DNA from: Sipunculus nudus
Lineage: Eukaryota; Annelida; Sipuncula; Golfingiida; Sipunculidae
Direction of reading: 5' to 3'
DNA: 64,000 nt
Assembly: GCA_026874595.1 (NCBI GenBank)
Contig: CM049306.1
Span: 89,572,642-89,636,641, forward strand
How positions within the stretch are numbered: position 1 is the first letter of the stretch; every line of letters begins with the position of its first letter. Below the pieces are notes generated by a model. The model saw nothing but the letters and a program-made list of their open reading frames with translations, did no database searches and was not told the DNA's origin. Below are positions 29,490 to 39,971 of this stretch, piece by piece. The position numbers and the translations under genes are program-made.

Positions 29490-29623
29490 GTATACGACAG
29501 TAACCCCTTCCCGCCGAAATACATCACGAAGAATAACAGAACATCTCTGTTTATTTACCCCGGTGCAAGCGCCAGACGACAACGACACATGATATGTGAC
29601 ATAATTACACGAGCACCATAAAC

Positions 29624-31825
29624 ATGTTCGCAGTTTGCTGTTTAGCCAGTACATGTCCCCAGGTCTGGAAAAGGTTAAACGGACCCGATCGGGGAAAATA
29701 CCGTCTTTCAGACGCCATCTTACGTCACGTATCACTAGGGGTGGACGATAGTTCAGATGCACCGAAGGATGTGAACAGAAACGCGTCATGCACCAAACCC
29801 GTGTTCATCACACACGACCGGCTCTCCCCCCCTGTCGGGAGCTTGATCCACATACGTCATCTCCCAGACGTCGGGCTGTTTGGGGTTATACAGTTGGACC
29901 CGAGGTTCGTGGGTGTGCTCACACGGGCGTGTCCCTACTTTGTGGACAGATCACCGGCAAACCGTGAAAACGCTTCTACGAAAGACCTTCTGCGGGCGCT
30001 GTTCCCCGCTGTGTCGTTGTCCTCACTGAAGTTGTCAGACACGTTTTCAGAACAGGGTTGTCCGACTAAGGAGGACCTGGAGATTGCTGCCGGACCGGAC
30101 TTCCTGAACCACGTTTCGTTGACGATGAACAACGCCCGTGCAGGCTGCCTTGCCATGTACTGCACAAGTCTGCATTTGGACGAACAGGATTATGAGCACA
30201 CTGAAAACGAGAACCTGTTCGAACACCTCGGCCTGAGCCCGGAACTGTACAGGGATATAATTAAAGAGGCTGAAGGGCGTGTCCTCCCAGAGGAGACATT
30301 CAACACAGACGAGACCACAGTTCCCACCTGGCACAACCTGCTCTTGGGGGCAGCACTTAACCCTTTCACGGTAAAACAATGCAAGAAACAAGAACTCGAA
30401 CAGCTTGGGTTGGCTTCGACATTTATTGACGCTGAAAACAAATCAGACGCTGGTGCGGACAGTCCACTCGCTGGGCACGCTGAAACCTCAACACCGCTGA
30501 AACCAGCTTCACCACAAACACCGCTGAAACCAGCTTCACCACAAACGTGTATTTGTGATGAACAGGAACATTCTGACGACACCGATCCGATCAATCTTTC
30601 AGACAGGGGCGAATCGACCTTGACCGTAGTGGAAGGCAGTTCCGGAAACCCCGAACGACTGGCCGCAGACATGTCATCATCAAACAGTAACGCGCCAGTA
30701 ACCCCTAACGGTTCCGGGCAGTTAACAGCCGACATGAAGGAGTGGATAACGGGTCAAGAAGAACTACTGCAAAGGTTGAAATCTAAGTACGGCCGGGTCG
30801 ATGCGGAAGCGCCTGTGCAGATTCAGGCTGCACCATGGCCGCACGGTTCTTTCGGTTACGCATCCCCGACGGTCGGAACACAAACGCAGCCGTCAGCTTA
30901 TGCGCCAGGGTCCGGGGTCTGGTGGCCGGGTTCGCCGACGAACGCAGGGCCCGTCTTCCAACCAGGGCATTACGCATCAGCGCGCTTCTCGCCCTATCAG
31001 CCACCCGCGACACCGTTGTACCCGCAAGCACCTGTGGCGCCGCCCCCACCCTTTGCGAGTGACGGCAGCACGACCGGGTTCGACAGGCACACGGTACAAA
31101 CGCCGCACACGCAGCAGCAACCCTCCACCGTGCATTATTATTTTTACGGTGATAACGGTAAACAGCATATCGCGGACAGAAGGACAGGGTCATCGTCAAG
31201 AGCTGATGATAAAACGGAACAAGAAGCCGCGCATCACAACCACGCACGCACGTCGGACACTGGTGGCCACTCCGGGCTTGATATGTTGAAATCCCCAGAA
31301 ACGCAAAGGGCGTCCGTTTTCTCCCCTGCCGGGCTCGAGTCCACCGTTAAAACACTGCAGGAGACGGTGGAAAAACTGACAACACACGTTCACACAAACG
31401 TTCACCCTGCCCACCCACTTCATACGTTTCAAGCCAGTCAACCTTCCGTTCAGCCAGCCGCAGCACAGGCTCCTGCCCATCCCCCGTCTATTGAGACTAC
31501 GGCGGGTGACCAAAAAGACGGCCGTGACAGTCGCGCGTTACTGCAAGAACTTGTTAGGGGTATCGCAGATGTCGTAGAGCAGAACAGACGTGACAGAGGT
31601 GACATTGCGTCAGATGAACAACAGGTCTCCTCCGCTGTCACATCTGACACCCCTACAGAGGGTGGCCAAACCGGCAGGGATAAACCACGCGGTAAACCAG
31701 CAGACACCGTAGAGGCCGAACGGGAACCGTCCGCTGAAAAAGAGCCAGCACTGTCAAAGGTTGTGACAGATAGGCTGAAGTTATTGGATAAGATGTTGAA
31801 GCCCCCAGCCGCATCCAGTTTTTGA
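29624..31825 (+). CDS. Capsid maturation protease / scaffold precursor, 733 aa
   Basis: The N-terminal serine protease (assemblin) cuts itself and the scaffold inside procapsids before DNA packaging. The triad is visible: H64 (in ITHDRLSPPVG), a Ser at 131-134 (SLSSLK) and H163 (FLNHVSLT); the known cytomegalovirus triad is at 63/132/157, so spacing agrees closely. The protease domain ends near 235-250. From about 275 the sequence is Pro/Ser/Gln-rich, with a long Pro/Tyr/Gly-rich region (400-520), and ends in a hydrophobic C-terminal tail (KLLDKMLKPPAASSF), suited to bind the major capsid protein. Met350 and Met371 could start a scaffold-only product, as with UL26.5. A 9-residue unit PLKPASPQT is repeated at about 291-308. 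Confidence 0.9.
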   Translation: MFAVCCLASTCPQVWKRLNGPDRGKYRLSDAILRHVSLGVDDSSDAPKDVNRNASCTKPVFITHDRLSPPVGSLIHIRHLPDVGLFGVIQLDPRFVGVLTRACPYFVDRSPANRENASTKDLLRALFPAVSLSSLKLSDTFSEQGCPTKEDLEIAAGPDFLNHVSLTMNNARAGCLAMYCTSLHLDEQDYEHTENENLFEHLGLSPELYRDIIKEAEGRVLPEETFNTDETTVPTWHNLLLGAALNPFTVKQCKKQELEQLGLASTFIDAENKSDAGADSPLAGHAETSTPLKPASPQTPLKPASPQTCICDEQEHSDDTDPINLSDRGESTLTVVEGSSGNPERLAADMSSSNSNAPVTPNGSGQLTADMKEWITGQEELLQRLKSKYGRVDAEAPVQIQAAPWPHGSFGYASPTVGTQTQPSAYAPGSGVWWPGSPTNAGPVFQPGHYASARFSPYQPPATPLYPQAPVAPPPPFASDGSTTGFDRHTVQTPHTQQQPSTVHYYFYGDNGKQHIADRRTGSSSRADDKTEQEAAHHNHARTSDTGGHSGLDMLKSPETQRASVFSPAGLESTVKTLQETVEKLTTHVHTNVHPAHPLHTFQASQPSVQPAAAQAPAHPPSIETTAGDQKDGRDSRALLQELVRGIADVVEQNRRDRGDIASDEQQVSSAVTSDTPTEGGQTGRDKPRGKPADTVEAEREPSAEKEPALSKVVTDRLKLLDKMLKPPAASSF
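30491..30546 (+). repeat. Tandem repeat in the scaffold linker
   Basis: Two 27-bp units encode PLKPASPQT-like peptides in the linker between protease and scaffold. Confidence 0.7.
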
Positions 31826-31847
31826 ATGGCGCGCGCATATGTCACGT

Positions 31848-31867
31848 GACTGTATATAACATATATA
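31848..31867 (+). promoter_or_regulatory. TATA-rich promoter before the helicase gene
   Basis: Two overlapping TATATAAC motifs about 165-180 bp before the helicase ATG at 32029. Confidence 0.45.
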
Positions 31868-32028
31868 ACACAGGGGCTCCCGATTACCCTAATCAGTCAT
31901 GCTCCCGCCTCGAGGTGAGTCAGTGCACCACTTTTAAGCAGTCTGACCTGACACAGGGCACGCCATCCTAACATTTTATTTTGAGCTCCCTCCTGCGCAT
32001 ATTGTACACGAACAGACATCTTTGACAG

Positions 32029-35000
32029 ATGGCTTTGACAGAAGATAAACGTGAGAGACTCATTCTGACAACAACAAGTATAGCGGACAACTTGGCCGAG
32101 TCGATTCGCACCGAGCAACACCGCGTCCCCGTGCCAACGTGGATGCAGCGCCCGTCGCCGCCGTACGAGACAGAAAAATGGCTCCATCAACTGGAACATA
32201 TGACATGGCCGTTCCCCAGTTCTATATTCGACCCGAACCAGGCCTTGATACCCGACGAAGCAGAACGTTGCAAATGGGAGATCCTCCGCCGGGCGGCGGA
32301 CCCTACCGTTCCGGCGACGCCTGGTTCTTTCACTCCCGTACATTTCCGCTGTTACGTCGTGACGGGCCCGGCCGGCGCGGGTAAAAGCACGCTGGTGGAC
32401 ATCCTCACCGCCAACACACATATGGTGTGCACCGCCGCCGGAAACGCCTCCGTGACCAACCTCCACAACGCTCTGAAGTCACACCAAGTGGGGCGCGTCG
32501 GGACGTTAGCGAAATTGCAGTTGATGTACAACTGCCGTGAAGCAGAACCCCGTGAGCCGGCTTCGACTTTGAACCCTACCTCCTTCGCAGAAGCCCAGCT
32601 GGACGGGATTCTTACAGACCACAGGAATTTCCGGTCTCAGTTCGACAACCTTAAAATGAAACTTAAAAGGATAGAAACGGCGCTGGGTACGGAATGGGCT
32701 CGCTACGCCGAGGCATTTGAAAGGGAAGACGACACTGTGGCCCGGCACGGGAACAAGGTATCGTACGTCAAAGGCAGGAAAATAATACAGCCACGGTCCC
32801 GCATGCGTCCCGGCTTCGATCCCGCGGTAAAATTGGCCGGTCAGGTGTCGTCCAGTAAACCTCTTCGCAGTGGCGCTACGCAGGGGCGGTGTAACAAGAA
32901 GGATCAACAACACAGGGACTTCACATGCATGGCGAACATGGGGTTGAAACGGGTGGACATGCCATGGTTACAGTCTAGTTTCCGGTTTGATTTCCCTCAA
33001 ATATGCAGCAGTAACGTCGTGCTAGTGGACGAGGCGGGGATGGCCAGCAGCTACAACTTATATACATACGCTTTCTTGTATCGGTACGCGGCGTGCCGTC
33101 TTGGGATCTACCACGAGAAACCTCTGGTTTTCATTTTACTGGGTTCAGAAAGCCAGTCGACGGCTATACGGTCAGACGGTATGGGACCCGTGGCGAACCG
33201 AGTGCCGGCCGTCAGCATGCTGCAGCATGTTTGCAACGTCCCTATCATCGCCAAGGCCACCGGCGTGTACGAACCAAATCACACCGTCGTGATGCACGTC
33301 AACAAAAGGTGCCACTTGGAAATAAGCGAACTCCTTTACGACCTTCACTACGGCATAAGGGACCCCGACACCATCCGTCTGTTGGACAAACACGTGGTGC
33401 CGTCCCACGTGGTAGAGGAACCAATGAGCCTGGACACAACCGCGGACGGCACCGCGACAGACCTCACAGGCTGCATCAGAATATTCGCCAGTAACGACGA
33501 AGTCGCAGAGTATGACAAACGTTGCAAACAAACTATGGAATCCGCCGATTTGGGCATATGGGTTTTCCTGAACGTCCACGACGCGATCGCGTACCTGTCC
33601 GTTTTGCAGGCGCAGTTCAGAGAACAGCGGATGCCGGGCAGGAAACGTCGACGACCGTTACGTGAGAAGCAGGATAACCGGAGGGTGGACGACATGTTTC
33701 GTGACGCGTGGGCAAAACGAGCCCTACCTAACTCGGGTGCACAGCCTCCGGGAGACAAGGAAAACAGCTCCACGTCAGTCGGTCTGAACTGGGGGTCCGA
33801 TCACCAAATGGCCCCGATGGTTACCGAAACGGGGCTGGTGTTAACCTCACTCGATTCGTTCATAGACTCACTATACACACACGCCCCGAACCTGTTTGGG
33901 TTCGAGTACACGAGTGAGTCTGTGCATTATTTCGCGGGTGGAAAAGTGTACGAGCCAGAAGGCGAATACTACCCTCCACCCGACAGGAAGAGAGAAGACA
34001 ACCACATACTGCGGCCAAAGGCGACAAAGGACACTTGGGAAGTCACGGACGACCCGGCACCAGAAAACTTCACGGACAGCCAAGGCCCGGTAAACGGCCA
34101 CAAAGTACGGGAAAAGGAAACCCCCCGTCCGGACGCGAGACAGACAGACCCCTTGCTCCCTCAAAGATACAGAGTTCTCATGTGTAAGCACACCCTGCCG
34201 GTCGGCAAGCCCGCTGTATGTCGGCGGGCATGTCAGTTCGTGCTGACAGGGTTCAAGGGACCTTTCCGCTTGCTGATGAGAACGGCGCTACCCAGGATGT
34301 GCCTGTCCTTCCTCCCTGCCCACACACCGTTCGTTTGTGCCATCCTGCAAGGAGCATACGAGGCCCTGTACAGCCTGCTGTCCGACAAGGGGGTGGCTGA
34401 CCGATTCATGGCCAAACACTCACTCGGGCAAGAAGGTGAATGTGTTGACGAAACCATTAGCCGTTTCGACGTAGATGCTTCTGCAGATGCTCCCGACCCT
34501 GCCACGGACTTTGACTACCTGAACACGCTGGTGTCCGATCTCAGCACAACATACATGCGTGCCGCTGACGAATACCCGGACATCTCCGAATGTGAGGTGC
34601 ACCTGGGTCTAACGTGCCTCACAGAACCGGAAGGCTCGGCGGACAAAGGCCTGGGAGCTGTCGACCAGCGGTACGTGATACCGAACCAGGTATTAGATAC
34701 AGCCGAAGTAGTCACCGTGCTCGGGAGCAGGACCATACCCGCCGATTCTCCGTTCGACGCCCTTAATTACCAGCCTTACGAAAAGTCGACCCTGCCCCGT
34801 TTCGTAAAAGCCGTGCGTTCCTCAGGCGACAAGTTCGAGCTGCGGTGCGCGGTGGTGTGTTCCGAAGAGACGGGTTGGGTCGGCCTCGCATTACCGTCAT
34901 CTGAAGAGTACATCACAGAACCAGAAATCGACGTGCCCCGTTTCGCATTGCACTCGTCATTCCGCGTCCCCATGGTTTCGCAGACGGCCGTGACTGTAAC

Positions 35001-35208
35001 CAAATCTCAAGGTCACACATACCAGCGGGTGGCCGTCTCTGTAAGTGACGGCATGTGCGGAGACCTCAGGACACCTTACGTCGCTATCTCCCGTGCCAGC
35101 CGTGAACTTTATGTGTCGTGTAACATGTTCCGCCGTCGTTGCGCTTTTTTCCCTCATCTGGGATTGCTGTATATACTTTTACACCCCAACACAACTCATG
35201 CAGTTTAG
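32029..35208 (+). CDS. SF1 DNA helicase (UL5-type helicase-primase subunit), 1,059 aa
   Basis: The ATP-driven helicase unwinds DNA at the viral replication fork, in other herpesviruses as part of the helicase-primase complex. Motif I is GPAGAGKS at residues 113-120. Motif II is VVLVDEAGM at about 331-339. Motif III is in the stretch with LLGSESQS near 366-373. At the C-terminus VTKSQGHTYQRVAVSVSD (about 991-1008) and YVAISRASRELYVS (about 1018-1031) are motifs V and VI. A disordered, charged insertion lies at about 540-590 and 640-710. No signal peptide. The start at 32029 is the first ATG. The primase partner is not recognised in this window. Confidence 0.93.
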   Translation: MALTEDKRERLILTTTSIADNLAESIRTEQHRVPVPTWMQRPSPPYETEKWLHQLEHMTWPFPSSIFDPNQALIPDEAERCKWEILRRAADPTVPATPGSFTPVHFRCYVVTGPAGAGKSTLVDILTANTHMVCTAAGNASVTNLHNALKSHQVGRVGTLAKLQLMYNCREAEPREPASTLNPTSFAEAQLDGILTDHRNFRSQFDNLKMKLKRIETALGTEWARYAEAFEREDDTVARHGNKVSYVKGRKIIQPRSRMRPGFDPAVKLAGQVSSSKPLRSGATQGRCNKKDQQHRDFTCMANMGLKRVDMPWLQSSFRFDFPQICSSNVVLVDEAGMASSYNLYTYAFLYRYAACRLGIYHEKPLVFILLGSESQSTAIRSDGMGPVANRVPAVSMLQHVCNVPIIAKATGVYEPNHTVVMHVNKRCHLEISELLYDLHYGIRDPDTIRLLDKHVVPSHVVEEPMSLDTTADGTATDLTGCIRIFASNDEVAEYDKRCKQTMESADLGIWVFLNVHDAIAYLSVLQAQFREQRMPGRKRRRPLREKQDNRRVDDMFRDAWAKRALPNSGAQPPGDKENSSTSVGLNWGSDHQMAPMVTETGLVLTSLDSFIDSLYTHAPNLFGFEYTSESVHYFAGGKVYEPEGEYYPPPDRKREDNHILRPKATKDTWEVTDDPAPENFTDSQGPVNGHKVREKETPRPDARQTDPLLPQRYRVLMCKHTLPVGKPAVCRRACQFVLTGFKGPFRLLMRTALPRMCLSFLPAHTPFVCAILQGAYEALYSLLSDKGVADRFMAKHSLGQEGECVDETISRFDVDASADAPDPATDFDYLNTLVSDLSTTYMRAADEYPDISECEVHLGLTCLTEPEGSADKGLGAVDQRYVIPNQVLDTAEVVTVLGSRTIPADSPFDALNYQPYEKSTLPRFVKAVRSSGDKFELRCAVVCSEETGWVGLALPSSEEYITEPEIDVPRFALHSSFRVPMVSQTAVTVTKSQGHTYQRVAVSVSDGMCGDLRTPYVAISRASRELYVSCNMFRRRCAFFPHLGLLYILLHPNTTHAV

Positions 35209-35235
35209 TAATTATGTATGATGTGTTTATTGTCG

Positions 35236-35241
35236 AATAAA
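35236..35241 (+). terminator. Poly(A) signal of the helicase gene
   Basis: AATAAA 28 bp after the helicase stop. Confidence 0.65.
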
Positions 35242-35705
35242 ATGTAAGTTTCATCTCCGTTTTGTTTATTGTGATGTCACTGATTGATTCACCGATTCAC
35301 TGTAACATGCCTACCTGAATGTGTTTGTGTGTGTGGGGGGAAGGGTGTGAGGGTGCGTTCAATAGCTTGCGCTGTTTAAATGACATTACACGCCAATGAA
35401 CATAATATGTGTCCGATCTGAACCCATCCCATTCCCGTTCCATTTGTCGTACATGATACAATGAACATTATCCTGATCAACATCATATTGTGGAGCCGGA
35501 CACGGCGAACAATAACCGATATATAAACATGCACTTTGTAATTATCCTTCTGCGCACTGGAAGGGCTGATTGTTGTAGCGGAAAAAGCACAAAACAAGTG
35601 GTGATGAATGAATAGAACCGTATTGGTCTAATTCGTACAAAATATGTTGTACAAGATGACCAACAGGGGCCGCTGTATGGATGGTATAGGGGATATAAAA
35701 ACATG
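35242..35705. other. Gene-free A/T-rich DNA after the helicase
   Basis: No gene that I can support. The region contains short A/T-rich stretches and a run of G (about 35331-35341). It marks the change from viral coding DNA to a 5.6-kb non-coding island. Confidence 0.5.
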
Positions 35706-35875
35706 TATAACGTCCCTGGGTGGGCTCGAACCACCAACCTCCCGATTAAAAGCCGGAAGCGCTACCGATTGCGCCACAGGGACTACATGCTTTGTGTACG
35801 TGAGTTTCTCATTTTATCATGAGCAGGTACTGTTCCTTGATTTGATTGGCTGATGGAAAGTATGACGTCACAGAC
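35706..35875 (-). repeat. tRNA unit, copy 1 (tRNA plus about 90 bp of 5' flank)
   Basis: This stretch is about 90 percent identical by eye to 40011-40180, same orientation. The shared part covers the tRNA and the sequence upstream of it, including a CCAAT motif and a TGACGTCA (CRE-like) palindrome near its outer end. Confidence 0.85.
35711..35783 (-). tRNA. tRNA with Asn-type body and anticodon UUU (Lys), possibly decayed
   Basis: On the minus strand it folds into a full cloverleaf: 7-bp acceptor (GTCCCTG/CAGGGAC), D stem GCGC/GCGC, 5-bp T stem with TTCGAGC loop, discriminator G. The anticodon loop is CTTTTAA, so the anticodon is UUU (Lys). But the body is that of metazoan tRNA-Asn, and the second copy at 40016-40088 has the Asn anticodon GUU. 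The anticodon stem has two G-U pairs, one at its base, and the D loop lacks one T. A T5 run about 10-15 bp past the 3' end could stop RNA polymerase III. Either an anticodon-shifted gene or a decayed tRNA-Asn copy. Confidence 0.85.
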
Positions 35876-36429
35876 GACCTATATAAATGCCTTTAATCCC
35901 AGTAATACATATTGTTTACTTCAATTGTTTACTTGGGGTCTAGACAGTTGGCAGCGTGATGACAAACGATACCTGTACGGAGCAGTGATTTATCATTAAT
36001 CTCTATTAATGTAATTATTAATGTCACATTTAATATACGTCCAACTTTTGGTAACTTATTTGAGCAAACGAAAATGCTTATTTTTTAATCATATATAATA
36101 TATACTTGGGTTGGTACCAGTCTGCCAAGGGTACAAAAGATGGCGTTGTACGCCCGTCTCTATGATTGGCCTAGAGCAGCGGTGCCACAATAGAGCGGGG
36201 TACCAGTCTATATCTTAATCAATATTGTTGGGTGCAGGAGCGCCATCATATGCCCGTGTAAGAGACTAAAGTATATGTGTCCCTGCAGTTTGCTAAGGCC
36301 ATTTCAATTTTGTTCGATATGTATAAACAACAGAAAATAGTTTACTTTCTTTGATAAACTGCTGTGTACCTGGGTAGGAAATGAAAGAATAAAAATGGAT
36401 GAATGTGGCTTAAAACCAAAAAGAATACG
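35876..36429. other. Gene-free stretch between tRNA genes
   Basis: A/T-rich, without a supported gene. A 12-bp motif with GGTACCAGTCT occurs twice (about 36113 and 36199). Nothing else stands out. Confidence 0.5.
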
Positions 36430-36503
36430 TGGCCAGTACGGGGGTCGAACCCGCGACCTTTGCGTTATCAGCACAACACTCTAACCAACTGAGCTAACCG
36501 GCC
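36430..36503 (-). tRNA. tRNA-Ile (anticodon GAU)
   Basis: Complete 74-nt cloverleaf on the minus strand: acceptor GGCCGGT/ACTGGCC with one G-U pair, D arm with AGCTCAGTTGG, anticodon stem TTGTG/CGCAA with loop CTGATAA (anticodon GAU), T arm CGGGTTCGACCCCCG, discriminator A. A TTTTT run 7 nt past the 3' end is a likely Pol III terminator. The body matches metazoan tRNA-Ile, which mostly uses AAU; GAU occurs as a minor isoacceptor. Confidence 0.92.
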
Positions 36504-37044
36504 CCACAGTTGGCATTGACTTCAAATGTATTAAGATATACACCACCGTGCTGGACTACGGAATCCATGAACACTCATGAATATATATTTGCTATAATTT
36601 GGAAGATATTAAGTTACAGGGCAAATCATATGTACTCTTTAGAATTAACTAGAGTATACCCATATCTGTACCTGCATGCACACATTTCTTAAATTATGAG
36701 GAAGCACTATGTGAGAATGGCCATGGCACACCGCAGGTATTAAACCCAGAATAATTTTATCGATTTTGAGGCCATTTCTTTACCAAACGCCTAAAAAATA
36801 TAAACTCGTTCTTTCCCCGGACCAAGATGCACCCTCCCACGAAGTTTGACGACCGTGCAATCCCTAGCGTGCGAAAGAATCCGGACAGACAGACAGACAA
36901 ACAGATTCCCGTGAATTATAGTATGATACACAAGAGATTTATACATGAACGTTAGTAGCTTGGGAACATGTTTGTTACATTTGTGTTCCTTCAACTTGAT
37001 AAATCTGTTGTCTATCTGATATAGTTCCACTGGTCGTCGGCAGG
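36504..37044. other. Gene-free stretch left of the inverted repeat
   Basis: No gene supported. A short GACAGACAGACAGACAAACAG microsatellite-like run lies at about 36883-36903, followed by A/T-rich DNA; this style of sequence is common in invertebrate genomes. Confidence 0.5.
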
Positions 37045-38540
37045 TGGCGATACTGACGCCAACATATTGGTCAGCAACACAAAATGGCCACTTGCCGGAC
37101 AACGGTCTACACAACATTTACGAAATATGTGCTAAAATCTTCGGAAAAATATGCTTAAAGCGTTCAACGAGTGACATTTGCGATATCTTTTCCAGTTTGC
37201 GCGTACATCTTGCACAAACGTAAAATCTGCCGCACACCAAAGTTTTCAATGTGTCCACAACCCTACTATATAAGCAGGCCGAGTCTATTATACTATCAGT
37301 TGAGAGCGCTCTATGGGCGCTTTTGGGTCCCAGACGGCTCCCCTGTGGGGGAGGGGGGGACTTGAGGGGGGGAGGGGGCGGCCCCTCCCTCTGCCTTATG
37401 CCAAGAAGTAATAGAGTTGTGGGCCTGGGGTCGGTTGTGTGGTTCAAGTCAGAAGTGGACCAGTTGTAGGTCGGTTGGATGTGAAAGGTCGGTTGGGGTC
37501 GACGAGGTCGGATGTGAAAGGTGAACAGGGGTCGCCGGGGGGGAGAACAGGGGAGTTCTGGATGGGATCGGGTCGAAGGTGAAAGGTCAGCAGGGGTCGC
37601 CGGGGGGGGAGAACAGGGGAGTTGTGAGTGGGATCGGGTCGGAGGTGAAAGGTCAGCAGGGGTCGCCGGGGGGGGGGGGGGAACAGGGGAGTTGTGAGTG
37701 GGATCGGGTTCGTATACGGATGTGAATGGTTAAAGAGTGATCGTCGGGTATCATCGGTACTGGGAAAGCCAACGGTGTGCAACGCATGTCAAAGCACAAT
37801 GGGATCGTTCCGATCACCACAGAGTCTCCCCTGGGGCCGAGGCCCCTATAGAGGTTTCTCCACAGGGGTCGTGGTGGGGGCCTCGCCCCCAGGAGATAAT
37901 ACTTTATGGGGGATCGATCCCTAAAAAGAATACACACAGGGGGCGAGGCCCCCATAAGGAATTACATGGAGGGCCCGTGGTGGGGGCCTCGCCCCCAGGG
38001 GATAATACTTTATGGGGGATCGATCCCTAAAAAGAATACACACAGGGGGCGAGGCCCCCATAAGGAATTACATGGAGGGCCCGTGGTGGGGGCCTCGCCC
38101 CCAGGGGATAATACTTTATGGGGGATCGATCCCTAAAAAGAATACACACAGGGGGCGAGGCCCCCATAAGGAATTACATGGAAGGATCGTGGTGGGGGCC
38201 TCGCCCCCAGGGGATAATACTTTATGTTGGATCGATCCCTACAAAGAATATACACAGGGGGCGAGGCCCCCATAAGGAATTACATGGAAGGCCCGTGGTG
38301 GGGGCCTCGCCCCCGGGGATAATACTTTATGTGGGATCGATCCCTACAAAGAATATACACAGGGGGCGAGGCCCCCATAAGGAATTACATGGAAGGCCCG
38401 TTGTGGGGGCCTCGCCCCCAGGGGATAATACTTTATGGGGGATCGATCCCTAAAAAGAATACACACAGGGGGCGAGGCCCCCATAAGGAAATATATGGAA
38501 GGATCGCGGTGGGGGCCTCGCCCCCGGGAGAATACAGTAT
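37045..38540 (+). repeat. Left arm of a 3.4-kb imperfect inverted repeat
   Basis: Matches the reverse complement of 38600-40440 along its length. In order from the outside it has: a 300-bp unique-looking arm (37045-37350), a G-rich block, three imperfect units with GATCGGGTCGGAGGTGAAAG near 37480-37730, and the 106-bp tandem repeat array. Frames open across it are only by-products of the repeat period and carry no recognisable protein. Confidence 0.85.
37871..38537 (+). repeat. Tandem array of about six 106-bp units (left)
   Basis: Each unit contains a GC-rich 15-mer (GGGGGCCTCGCCCCC), an A/T-rich core with the palindrome GATCGATC, then the reverse complement of the 15-mer, so each can fold into a hairpin of about 70 bases. 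Unit period is 106 bp, and units are nearly identical. Confidence 0.92.
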
Positions 38541-38620
38541 GGGGATCGGGGCGCCGAAGGCGCCAATACACAGATGTATGTATGGGGGGCGCCTTCGGCG
38601 CCTCGATCCGTAAAATGAAT
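38541..38620. repeat. Centre of the inverted repeat
   Basis: GGCGCCGAAGGCGCC (38550-38564) and its reverse complement GGCGCCTTCGGCGCC (38588-38602) flank a 23-bp spacer with ATGTATGTATG. This is the axis of symmetry of the whole palindrome. Confidence 0.85.
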
Positions 38621-39390
38621 ATTCCCAGGGGGCGAGGCCCCCACCACGGGCCCTCCATGTAAATCCTTATGGGGGCCTCGCCCCCGGGGTATATTCTTTG
38701 TAGGGATCGATCCAGTATAAAGTATTATCCCCTGGGGGCGAGGCCCCCACAACGGGCCTTCCATGTAATTCCTTATGGGGGCCTCGCCCCCTGTGTATAT
38801 TCTTTGTAGGGATCGATCCCACATAAAGTATTATCCCCTGGGGGCGAGGCCCCCACCACGGGTCTTCCATATAGTTCCTTATGGGGGCCTCGCCCCCAGT
38901 GTATATTCTTTTTAGGGATCGATCCCCCATAAAATATTATTCCCGGGGGCGAGGCCCCCACCACGGGCCTTCCATGTAATTCCTTATGGGGGCCTCGCCC
39001 CCTGTGTATATTCTTTGTAGGGATCGATCCCACATAAAGTATTATCCCCTGGGGGCGAGGCCCCCACCACGGGCCTTCCATGTAATTCCTTATGGGGGCC
39101 TCGCCCCCAGTGTATATTCTTTGTAGGGATCGATCCCACATAAAATATTATTCCCGGGGGCGAGGCCCCCACCACGGGCCTTCCATGTAATTCCTTATGG
39201 GGGCTTCGCCCCCGGGGTATATTCTTTGTAGGGATCGATCCCCCATAAAGTATTATCCCATGGGGGCGAGGCCCCCATCACGGGCCTTCCATGTAATTCC
39301 TGATGGGGGCTTCGCCCCCGGGGTATATTCTTTGTAGGGATCGATCCCCCATAAAGTATTATCCCCGGGGGCGAAGCCCCCACCACGACC
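38621..39390 (-). repeat. Tandem array of about seven 106-bp units (right, inverted)
   Basis: Same unit as in the left array, reversed. Unit period is close to 106 bp with small changes in the T-rich core; the outermost two units have GCGAAGC in place of GCGAGGC. Confidence 0.92.
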
Positions 39391-39971
39391 CTTGTGGAGA
39401 AATTTCTATAGGGGCCTCGGTCCAAGCAGAGACCCTCTGTGGGGATCTGAACGATCCCATAGTGCTTTGACATGCGTTGCACACCTGTGGCTTTTCCAGT
39501 ACCGATGATATCCGATGAACACTCTTTAACCATTCTCATGCATCTCCGATCCCAACCAGGACTCCCCTGTCCCCCCCCCCCCCTGGGCGATCCCACCCAC
39601 GACTCCCCTGTACCCCCCCTGAGCGATCCCACCCAGGACTACCCTGTACCACCCCCCCCGGGCGATCCCACCCATGACTACCCTGTACCCCCCCCCCCCG
39701 GCCGATCCCACACAGAACTCCCCTGTTCCCCCCATGGTTAAGCATACTGACCTTTCACATCCGACCTCGGCGACCCCAATCGACCTTTCACATCCTACCG
39801 ACTCTTCTTCCCCCCCACCCCCGCCGGCGATCCCCAAACCTACAACTGGTCTACTTCTGACTTGAACCACACAACCGACCCCTGGTGGCCACAGGCCACA
39901 ACTCTACTACTTCTTGACATAAGGCAGAGGGAGGGGCCGCCCCCTCCCCCCCTCAAGTCCCCCCCTCCCCC

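Noticed and set aside
35706-35875. tRNA-derived SINE
   Set aside because: The shared flank lies upstream of the tRNA 5' end and there is no 3' body or tail.
37871-39390. CRISPR-like tandem array
   Set aside because: The 106-bp units are nearly identical throughout, without variable spacers, and the context is a eukaryotic virus.
37694-39632. Series of open frames with Gly/Arg/Pro-rich repeats across the palindrome
   Set aside because: They follow the 106-bp repeat period and appear on both strands; no independent coding signal.
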